This document shows, in pieces, positions 6,117-11,766 of a stretch of 11,766 nucleotides of DNA. Origin of the DNA: DASRVA01 sp035687745. GTDB lineage: Bacteria > Gemmatimonadota > Gemmatimonadetes > JACCXV01 > JAHWKZ01. A program made the translations under genes and the position numbers. The stretch covers positions 1-11,766 of the forward strand of contig DASRVA010000032.1 in the NCBI GenBank assembly GCA_035687745.1, read 5' to 3'. The notes below the pieces were generated by a model that ran no database searches, was not told the DNA's origin, and worked only from the letters and a program-made list of their open reading frames with translations. Positions within the stretch are counted from its first letter, which is position 1, and every line of letters begins with the position of its first letter.

Positions 6117-6875
6117 ATGTCGAACCGCGTTCGAGGCGTCCTCCAGTACGACGGCACGCGGTACCACGGCTGGCAGCGCCAGCCCGACGCGCCCACCGTC
6201 CAGGAGACGTGCGAGCGGGCGCTCGAGGCGGTGCTCGGCGACGCGGTGGCCGTGGTGGCCGCCGGGCGCACCGACTCCGGGGTCCATGCCCGCGGCCAGG
6301 TCGTCCACCTCGATCCCCCCGACCGACTGACCGCCGGGGAGCTCCTGGGCGCCTGGAACGCTCATCTGCCGGACGACGTCTGGGTCGAGCGCCTGGAGCC
6401 GGCGCCGGACGACTTCCACGCCCGCCACTCGGCGCGCCGGCGGACGTACCGCTATTTCGTCGCCGAAGGGCCCGGAAGCGGCTCCCCATTCGTCCGGCGT
6501 TACGCGTGGTCCCAACGGCACCCGCTCGACTGGGCCGCCATCGAGGCCGCCTCGAGCGGCCTCCTGGGGCAACACGACTTTCGGCGCTTCGCCAAAGGCG
6601 ACGGGGAGGGCTCATCCGACCCGCGGCGCGGCGTCTGCACGATCATGGACCTGCGCTGGGACCGTACCGCGGAAGGACGGGTACTCGAGATCACGGCCAA
6701 CCGCTTCCTCCGTCACATGGTGCGGGCGCTCGTCGCTGCGCTGGTGGCCGTCGGTCGCGGCCGCATCCCGCCCGAGGCGGTGGGCGCCGCCCTCGAGCCG
6801 GACGGCGAGCGCGTCTCGACCGGAGCCGCGCCTCCGCACGGACTCTTCCTCTGGAAGGTCGAGTATGATCGCTAG
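6117..6875 (+). CDS. truA: tRNA pseudouridine(38-40) synthase
   Basis: TruA isomerises uridines 38, 39 and 40 in the anticodon stem-loop of many tRNAs. The 252-residue protein is of normal length. The catalytic aspartate is D53 in AAGRTDSGVHARGQV (49-63). Other family marks are the N-terminal YDGTRYHGWQRQ (11-22), the DDFHARHSARRRTYRY block near 101-116, HDFRRFAK, and FLRHMVRALV in the C-terminal half. The ATG at 6117 begins MSNRVRGVLQYDG, directly ahead of the conserved domain. No Shine-Dalgarno precedes it, and a promoter-like element ends only 11 nt upstream, so the mRNA may be nearly leaderless. The long open frame further upstream is antisense to trpD. The gene overlaps the downstream protease gene by 11 nt, making a two-gene unit. 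Confidence 0.98.
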   Translation: MSNRVRGVLQYDGTRYHGWQRQPDAPTVQETCERALEAVLGDAVAVVAAGRTDSGVHARGQVVHLDPPDRLTAGELLGAWNAHLPDDVWVERLEPAPDDFHARHSARRRTYRYFVAEGPGSGSPFVRRYAWSQRHPLDWAAIEAASSGLLGQHDFRRFAKGDGEGSSDPRRGVCTIMDLRWDRTAEGRVLEITANRFLRHMVRALVAALVAVGRGRIPPEAVGAALEPDGERVSTGAAPPHGLFLWKVEYDR

Positions 6876-8298
6876 ACGCGCCCTTCTCCTCGGACTGATC
6901 GGCCTCGCGATCCTGGGCGCCTGGCTGCTCGGGTCCCGCGAGCGCCCCGCCGGGCTCCAACGGGTCCTGGCGAGCGCGGCGGCCCAGCCCGCGTCGATCG
7001 ACGAATCCCGCCGCAACGCGATCGTGATGGCGGCCGAGCGGGTGGGTCCGGCGGTCGTTTCGGTGAACGTCGTGGCGACCCAGGTCGTGCGGGCGAGACC
7101 CTTCTTCGACGACCCCTTCTTCGGCGGAATCTTCGGACCCCGGGAGCGGCTCCGCCAGGTGGAGGGCCTGGGATCCGGGTTCATCGTGTCCCAGGACGGC
7201 TACATCGTCACCAACCAGCACGTCGTAGCGGGTGCGACCCAGATCGTCGTGACGCTCATGGACGGCCGGCAGCTTCCCGCCGAGCTGGTCGCGGCGGACG
7301 AGATGACCGATCTGGCGGTGCTGAAGGTCGACGGCGCCAACCTCCCGGTCGCACCTCTGGGCGACTCCGACGATCTCATGATCGGCGAGTGGGCGATCGC
7401 GATCGGGAACCCGTTCGGGTATCTGCTGGCCGATCGGAACCCGTCGGTCACGGTGGGTGTCATCTCCGCGCTCGGTCGAGACGTGCGACCTGGCCAGGGA
7501 GACGACGGCGAACAGGTGTGGTCCAACATGATCCAGACCGACGCAGCCATCAATCCGGGGAACTCGGGCGGGCCGCTGGTCAACTCCGAGGGAGAGGTGA
7601 TCGGCGTCAACTCCTTCATCTTCTCAAGGTCGGGGGGATCGATCGGGCTCGGCTTCGCGATTCCCATCGACCGCGCCAAGCGCGCGCTGGCCGACGTCGT
7701 CGAGTTCGGCTCGATCCGCCGCCCCTGGACGGGGCTGCACGTCTCGACCGAAACGCCTCCCGGGGAGGGTCGCATGTCGGCGGGCGTGATCGTGACCCGG
7801 GTGGATCCGGGGAGCCCCGCCGCGGAGGCCGGCCTGCGCGAGGGCGACCTGCTGGTCGAGGCGGGGGGCGAGCCGATCGGCTCGGCTCTCGATTGGGAGG
7901 GCCGCGTCCTCGACCTGCCGAGCGGGGCTTCGGTAAAGCTGGTCGTCCAGCGCGCGGACGGACGCGTCGCCGTAACGCTGACGCCGGAAGAGGACCCGCT
8001 CGCCCGCGCGCGGCGGATCGAGACCCCGTTCGGTGCCGACGTCGTCGTGCTGGACGCCACCCTCGCCTCCAGCGTCGGGGTGCGGAGCGCCTCGGGATTC
8101 TACCTCGACAACGTCCGGCCGGGCGGCGCGCTCCGGAACCTCGGCCTCCAGACCGGCGACGTCCTGCTGGCCCTGAACGGACGCGCGCTCGACTCCGAGG
8201 ACGACGTGGCGTGGATGGTGGAGGCACTCGGAACCGGCGGATCGATCGAGCTGTACGTGGAGCGCGGCGGCGTCACGACGCGGCTGTTGATCCGGTAG
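6865..8298 (+). CDS. degP: HtrA/Deg-family serine protease, membrane-anchored, two PDZ domains
   Basis: This is an envelope quality-control protease of the HtrA (S1C) family, which degrades or holds misfolded proteins outside the cytoplasm. It has 477 residues. Residues 6-22 form one hydrophobic segment after positively charged residues, with no clear signal-peptidase site, so it is probably an N-terminal anchor with the rest in the periplasm. The trypsin-like domain (about 50-285) carries the triad H119 (TNQHVV), D149 (MTDLAV) and S234 (GNSGGP). PDZ1 spans about 287-375 (PGSPAAEAGLREGDLLVEAGG) and PDZ2 about 390-476 (GGALRNLGLQTGDVLLALNGR). A FDDPFFGGIFG stretch at 81-91 resembles the DPFF segment of the LA loop in many Deg proteins. 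ATG 6865 has GGAAGG six bases upstream and overlaps truA. The symbol is by family resemblance; with a retained anchor it could equally be called DegQ- or HtrA-like. Confidence 0.93.
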   Translation: MIARRALLLGLIGLAILGAWLLGSRERPAGLQRVLASAAAQPASIDESRRNAIVMAAERVGPAVVSVNVVATQVVRARPFFDDPFFGGIFGPRERLRQVEGLGSGFIVSQDGYIVTNQHVVAGATQIVVTLMDGRQLPAELVAADEMTDLAVLKVDGANLPVAPLGDSDDLMIGEWAIAIGNPFGYLLADRNPSVTVGVISALGRDVRPGQGDDGEQVWSNMIQTDAAINPGNSGGPLVNSEGEVIGVNSFIFSRSGGSIGLGFAIPIDRAKRALADVVEFGSIRRPWTGLHVSTETPPGEGRMSAGVIVTRVDPGSPAAEAGLREGDLLVEAGGEPIGSALDWEGRVLDLPSGASVKLVVQRADGRVAVTLTPEEDPLARARRIETPFGADVVVLDATLASSVGVRSASGFYLDNVRPGGALRNLGLQTGDVLLALNGRALDSEDDVAWMVEALGTGGSIELYVERGGVTTRLLIR

Positions 8299-8324
8299 GT
8301 CGAGGCGCGTGGCCCGCTCCCACC

Positions 8325-8338
8325 CCGGGCGAGCCCGG
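8325..8338. terminator. GC-rich hairpin between the protease gene and purC
   Basis: CCGGG-CGAG-CCCGG is a perfect 5-bp stem with a 4-nt loop, 27 nt after the protease stop and 12 nt before the candidate purC promoter element. No T tract follows, so it is at best a weak terminator. It could instead be an operator. The 66-bp gap holds nothing else recognisable apart from the element at 8350. Confidence 0.25.
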
Positions 8339-8349
8339 TCCGACGGCGT

Positions 8350-8356
8350 TACCTTC
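8350..8356 (+). promoter_or_regulatory. Candidate downstream promoter element for purCSQL
   Basis: TACCTTC matches TAnnTTT(G) and lies 15 nt before the purC GTG, in the same position relative to the start codon as the elements before truA and the trpD leader. No TTG occurs 20 nt upstream (the bases are GGG), so only half of the pattern is present. If it is real, the purC mRNA would be leaderless or nearly so. Confidence 0.3.
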
Positions 8357-8364
8357 CGCCCTCC

Positions 8365-9327
8365 GTGACGTCGCTCCAGCCCCTGACCGCCCTCGAGCTC
8401 CCCCTGCCCCGCGTCCGGCGCGGCAAGGTGCGGGAGATGTTCGCCCTCGGCGACGACATCCTGATGGTCGCGACCGACCGCCTCTCGGCGTTCGACATCG
8501 TCTTCGAGCGCGGGATTCCGGACAAGGGCGCCGTTCTGAACGGCCTCTCCGACTTCTGGTTCGACCTCCTGCACGCCGCCGAGCCCCATCACCGGCTCAC
8601 CGCCGACGTCGACGAGATCGTCGAACGGGCGCCGGCCCTGGCGAGGCACCGCGCAACGCTGGCCGGCCGCGCGATGCTCTGCCGGCGGGCCGAGACGATC
8701 CCCGTCGAGTGCGTCGTCCGGGGCTACCTCGACGGATCCGGCTGGAAGGAGTATCGGGCGACGGGTCGCGTCACCGGCATCGAGCTTCCATCCGGGCTCA
8801 GGCGCGGCGACCGGTTGCCCAAGCCGATCTTCACGCCCGCCACCAAGGCCGAGAGCGGCCATGACGAGAACATCGCCTTCGAGGAGATGGCGCGGCGGAT
8901 CGGGAGCGATCTCGCGCGCGAGCTGCGCGACCGTTCTCTCTCCCTCTATGCCGAGGGCGGCGACCACGCCGCCGAGCGCGGGATCATCCTCGCCGACACC
9001 AAGTTCGAGTTCGGGCGGGCCGCGGAAGGCGGGGAGATCCTCCTGATCGACGAGGTCCTGACCCCCGACTCCTCGCGGTTCTGGGACGCCGCGGAGTGGA
9101 GCCCGGGTGGACCGCAGCCGTCGTTCGACAAGCAGCCCGTGCGCGACTTCCTGGAAACGGAGCGGAGGGCCGGCCGGTGGGACGGCGAGCCGCCGCTTCC
9201 CCCACTCCCCGACCCCGCGGTCGAAGCGACGACCGAGCGCTACCGGGAGGCGTATCGCCGGATCACCGGGCACCCCTTGATCCGCACCGTAAGACCCTCT
9301 TCCTCCGCCCGGGAGCCGGCCCGATGA
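8365..9327 (+). CDS. purC: phosphoribosylaminoimidazole-succinocarboxamide (SAICAR) synthetase
   Basis: PurC adds aspartate to CAIR using ATP to form SAICAR in purine synthesis. The 320-residue protein belongs to the longer form, like yeast Ade1, rather than the roughly 237-residue E. coli form. Landmarks are RGKVREMFALGDD (19-31), the nucleotide-binding VATDRLSAFDIVF (35-47), RGYLDGSGWKEY (119-130), PIFTPATKAE (154-163) followed by HDENI, DTKFEFG (211-217), IDEVLTPDSSRFW (228-240) and SFDKQPVRDFL (253-263). The GTG at 8365 is chosen because it begins just ahead of conserved sequence and follows the promoter-like TACCTTC; no clear Shine-Dalgarno precedes it. The last dozen residues (TVRPSSSAREPAR) are a non-conserved tail that runs into the purS start. 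First gene of purC-purS-purQ-purL. Confidence 0.98.
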   Translation: MTSLQPLTALELPLPRVRRGKVREMFALGDDILMVATDRLSAFDIVFERGIPDKGAVLNGLSDFWFDLLHAAEPHHRLTADVDEIVERAPALARHRATLAGRAMLCRRAETIPVECVVRGYLDGSGWKEYRATGRVTGIELPSGLRRGDRLPKPIFTPATKAESGHDENIAFEEMARRIGSDLARELRDRSLSLYAEGGDHAAERGIILADTKFEFGRAAEGGEILLIDEVLTPDSSRFWDAAEWSPGGPQPSFDKQPVRDFLETERRAGRWDGEPPLPPLPDPAVEATTERYREAYRRITGHPLIRTVRPSSSAREPAR

Positions 9328-9578
9328 CCCGGGTCGAGGTCTTCATCCAGCTCAAGCCGGGCCTCCTCGACCCGCAGGGGGAGACGCTCACGCACGCCCT
9401 GGAGTCGCTCGGCCACGAAGGCGTCTCCGAGCTCCGGGTCGGCAAGTGGATCACCTTCCTCATGGACGAGTCCGATCGCGCGGCGGTCGAGCGCGAGGTC
9501 GAGGAGATGTGCGAGCGGCTCCTCGCCAACCCGGTGATCGAGAGCTTCGAGTTCCGGCTCGACGGGGACGGACGTTGA
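9324..9578 (+). CDS. purS: FGAM synthetase subunit PurS
   Basis: PurS is the small non-catalytic subunit that bridges PurQ and PurL in the three-part FGAM synthetase of most bacteria, helping ammonia pass between them. The 84-residue length is normal. The family signature is clear: EVFIQLKPGLLDPQGETLTHALESLG (5-30, in two parts), then VSELRVGKWITF (34-45), and the C-terminal LLANPVIESFEFRL. The ATG at 9324 overlaps the purC stop as ATGA, with GGAG 8 nt upstream. The stop overlaps the purQ TTG. Longer frames through the same region are shadows of purC. Confidence 0.97.
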   Translation: MTRVEVFIQLKPGLLDPQGETLTHALESLGHEGVSELRVGKWITFLMDESDRAAVEREVEEMCERLLANPVIESFEFRLDGDGR

Positions 9579-10273
9579 CGGCGGTCCCGATCGGCGTCGT
9601 CCGCTTCCCCGGCACGAACTGCGACCAGGACGTCTTCGACGCCGTGGGCAGCGTTCCCGGCGCGCGGCCCGTCTGGCTCTGGCACAAGGAGCGGGACCTG
9701 GCCGGCGTCCGCGCGGTCGTCCTGGCAGGCGGCTTCGCGTACGGCGACTACCTGCGAGCCGGGGCGATCGCCCGCTTCAGCCCGATCATGGAAGAGGTGA
9801 TCCGCTTCGCGAAGGCGGGCCGCCCCGTGCTCGGGATCTGCAACGGGTTCCAGATCCTGACCGAGGCCGGACTCCTTCCCGGCGCGCTCATGCGGAACGC
9901 CCGCCTGACCTTCGTCTGCCGTCCGCAGTGGCTCAGGATCGAATCGACGGCGACCCCCTTCACCCGCCATTACCGCCCGGGCGAGCTGGTCCGCTTCCCG
10001 GTGGCTCACGGCGAGGGGAACTACGTCGCCCCGCCCGACGTCCTGGACGGTCTCGAGGCCGAAGGCCGGATCATCTTCCGCTATGTCGACGAACGCGGCG
10101 AGGCGACACAGGAGAGCAACCCGAACGGCTCGGCGCGCTCGATCGCCGGGATCGCGGACCGGACGGGTAACATCGTCGGCCTCATGCCGCACCCGGACCG
10201 CGCCATGGAGGCGCTCGTCGGCTCGGACGACGGCGGCCGCGTCTTCCGAGGTCTCTTCGAGGCGGCCGCGTGA
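9575..10273 (+). CDS. purQ: FGAM synthetase glutaminase subunit PurQ
   Basis: PurQ hydrolyses glutamine and hands ammonia to PurL for conversion of FGAR to FGAM. The 232-residue protein has the class I glutaminase layout: IGVVRFPGTNCDQD at the N-terminus, AGGFAYGDYLRAGAI (51-65), the nucleophile C89 in LGICNGFQIL, PVAHGEGNY (142-150), and H206 in MPHPDRAME. The third triad position, normally Glu in HPE, is D208 here. A conservative change like this may keep activity but is worth noting. I chose the TTG at 9575 because it overlaps the purS stop as TTGA, follows GGGGACGGA, and places the first beta strand (TAVPIGVVRFPG) immediately after. No ATG or GTG is available nearby in frame. The stop overlaps the purL GTG. 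Confidence 0.97.
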   Translation: MTAVPIGVVRFPGTNCDQDVFDAVGSVPGARPVWLWHKERDLAGVRAVVLAGGFAYGDYLRAGAIARFSPIMEEVIRFAKAGRPVLGICNGFQILTEAGLLPGALMRNARLTFVCRPQWLRIESTATPFTRHYRPGELVRFPVAHGEGNYVAPPDVLDGLEAEGRIIFRYVDERGEATQESNPNGSARSIAGIADRTGNIVGLMPHPDRAMEALVGSDDGGRVFRGLFEAAA

Positions 10274-11766
10274 CGACCGCCCTCGAGGAACGGCCGATCA
10301 CCGGAGCCGACGTCGAGGCCCACGGCCTGACGCCTTTCGAGTACGAGCGGATCGTCGAGCTCCTCGGCCGTGAGCCCGGCTTGACCGAGCTCGGGGTCTT
10401 CAGCCTCATGTGGAGCGAGCACTGCGGCTACAAGTACAGCCGGGCGCGGCTCGCCGAGCTGCCGACGACGGGGCCGCAGGTCCTCCAGGGCCCCGGCGAG
10501 AACGCCGGCGCGATCGACGTCGGAAACGGCATGGCGGTGGTGTTCAAGATGGAGAGCCACAACCACCCTTCGGCCGTCGAGCCGTATCAGGGCGCGGCGA
10601 CAGGCGTGGGCGGGATCCTGCGCGACGTCTTCACCATGGGCGCCCGGCCGATCGCGCTCCTCGACTCCCTCCGCTTTGGCGAACTCGACGACCCGCACGT
10701 CCGCTACCTCTTCCGGAACGTCGTCCGCGGCGTCGGCGACTACGGCAACTGCGTCGGCGTCCCGACGGTCGGCGGCGAGGTCGTCTTCGACGACGCCTAC
10801 AGCGGGAACCCGCTCGTCAACGCGATGTGCGTCGGGATCCTCCGCCACCAGGACCTGACCGGCGCCTCCGCAGGAGCCGCCGGAAACGCCGTCTATGTGC
10901 TCGGGTCCAGGACGGGACGGGACGGGATCCACGGCGCTAGCCTCCTCGCCTCGAGCGAGCTCGGGGACGACCAAGTCGAGAGCCGGCCGACCGTGCAGGT
11001 CGGTGACCCGTTCACCGAGAAGCTCCTTCTGGAGGCCACGCTCGAGCTGATCGGGCGCGGCGTCGTGTCGGGGATCCAGGACATGGGGGCGGCCGGCCTC
11101 ACGTCGTCCTCCAGCGAGATGGCTTCCCGCGCGGGGGCGGGAATCGAGATCGACGTCGCAAAGGTCCTTCGTCGCGAGCCCGGCATGACCGCCTACGAGG
11201 TCCTCCTCAGCGAGTCGCAGGAGCGGATGCTGATCTCGGCGGACGCCGCAGGCGAGCCGGAGCTGATGGAGGTCGCGGCCAAGTGGGACCTTCCCTGCAC
11301 GCGGGTCGGCCGGGTCACGGGCGACGGGGTGTGGCGGATCCTGGAGGGAGACTCGGTGGTCTGCGAGGTCCCCGTCCGCGCCCTCACCGACGACGTCCCG
11401 CGGTACGTACGCGAGGTGGAGCCGCCTGCTTACGTGGCGGAGATCCACGCCGCGATGCCGGACCCCGCCGAGCTCGCCGCGATCGATCCCTGGGACGCCC
11501 TGGAGACGCTCCTCGCCGCGCCCACGATCGCCAGCAAGCGGTGGGTCTGGGAGCAGTACGACCACACGGTCCAGGCCTCGACCGTGGCGGCGCCCGGCGC
11601 CGACGCGGCGATCGTCCGGATCCGCGGGACGGAACGCGGGCTGGCGCTGGCGGTGGACGGAAACGGCCGATGGGTCTACTGCGACCCGCGGCGCGGGGGC
11701 GCCCTGGCCGTCGCCGAGGCGGCCCGCAACCTGGTCGCCGTCGGCGCCCGGCCGCTCGCGGTCACC
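10270..11766 (+). CDS. purL: FGAM synthetase large subunit PurL (partial, runs off the right edge)
   Basis: PurL is the ATP-dependent synthetase that turns FGAR plus ammonia into FGAM. The first 499 residues are present, about two thirds of the usual 720-750 for the small, PurS/PurQ-dependent type. It lacks the glutaminase domain of the large E. coli-type PurL. Landmarks are LGVFSLMWSEHCGYKYSR (41-58) with catalytic-loop H51, FKMESHNHPSAVEPYQGAATGVGG (92-115, in two parts), DVFTMGARPIALLDSLRFG (119-137), VGDYGNCVGVPTVGGE (155-170), VLGSRTGRDGIHGA (210-223), QVGDPFTEKLL (243-253), IQDMGAAGLTSSSSEMA (269-285) and LLSESQERML (312-321). GTG at 10270 overlaps the purQ stop as GTGA and has GAGG 7 nt upstream. 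No break or frameshift is seen up to the window edge. Confidence 0.97.
   Translation, partial: MTTALEERPITGADVEAHGLTPFEYERIVELLGREPGLTELGVFSLMWSEHCGYKYSRARLAELPTTGPQVLQGPGENAGAIDVGNGMAVVFKMESHNHPSAVEPYQGAATGVGGILRDVFTMGARPIALLDSLRFGELDDPHVRYLFRNVVRGVGDYGNCVGVPTVGGEVVFDDAYSGNPLVNAMCVGILRHQDLTGASAGAAGNAVYVLGSRTGRDGIHGASLLASSELGDDQVESRPTVQVGDPFTEKLLLEATLELIGRGVVSGIQDMGAAGLTSSSSEMASRAGAGIEIDVAKVLRREPGMTAYEVLLSESQERMLISADAAGEPELMEVAAKWDLPCTRVGRVTGDGVWRILEGDSVVCEVPVRALTDDVPRYVREVEPPAYVAEIHAAMPDPAELAAIDPWDALETLLAAPTIASKRWVWEQYDHTVQASTVAAPGADAAIVRIRGTERGLALAVDGNGRWVYCDPRRGGALAVAEAARNLVAVGARPLAVT

Noticed and set aside
7389..9273. Large open frames overlapping the protease and purC genes on either strand
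   Set aside because: They are out-of-frame shadows with low-complexity Arg/Gly/Pro-rich translations. The real frames carry complete catalytic motifs.
1..11766. CRISPR arrays, tRNA or rRNA genes, insertion sequences, toxin-antitoxin or phage-defence genes
   Set aside because: None was recognised on either strand. Almost every base is accounted for by housekeeping genes, and the longest gene-free stretch is the 135-bp trpD-truA region.

Overview
The window is a densely packed, GC-rich stretch of a bacterial chromosome. It carries housekeeping and biosynthetic genes and nothing that looks mobile: no tRNA, rRNA, insertion sequence, CRISPR array or phage gene was recognised. The organism cannot be named from this alone. 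Two candidate promoters fit the Bacteroidota-type pattern TTG-N20-TAnnTTG rather than the E. coli -35/-10 pattern. Together with the high GC content this points (inference, modest confidence) to a GC-rich member or neighbour of the FCB group, such as Gemmatimonadota or an Eisenbacteria-like lineage.

Layout, left to right. (1) On the minus strand, reading leftward from about 4260: trpC, trpF, trpB and then a HEAT-repeat protein that runs off the left edge. Each gene starts inside the stop codon of the one before (GTGA, 4-nt overlaps), so this is one translationally coupled unit. (2) lexA on the plus strand (4300-4905), divergent from trpC across only 39 bp and ending 8 bp from the tail of trpD. 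(3) trpD on the minus strand (4914-about 5981), cut off from trpCFB by lexA. (4) A 135-bp divergent control region (5982-6116). (5) truA and a membrane-anchored HtrA/Deg protease gene on the plus strand, overlapping by 11 nt. (6) After a 66-bp gap, purC-purS-purQ-purL on the plus strand, again all with 4-nt overlaps; purL runs off the right edge.

Functionally, trpD, trpF, trpC and trpB supply anthranilate phosphoribosyltransferase, phosphoribosylanthranilate isomerase, indole-3-glycerol-phosphate synthase and tryptophan synthase beta. trpE, trpG and trpA are not in view. purS, purQ and purL encode the three parts of the FGAM synthetase complex, and purC encodes SAICAR synthetase. LexA is the SOS repressor with all self-cleavage residues intact.

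Most worth a second look: the trpD start (no ATG/GTG/TTG start in a sensible place, a good Shine-Dalgarno before a CTG, and a 13-codon ATG frame whose stop overlaps that CTG, or else a one-base deletion in a G run); the matched divergent promoters; a candidate lexA promoter with a GTTC-like operator buried in the 5' end of trpC; and the uncharacterised HEAT-repeat protein coupled to trpB. No clear novel multi-gene system was found.
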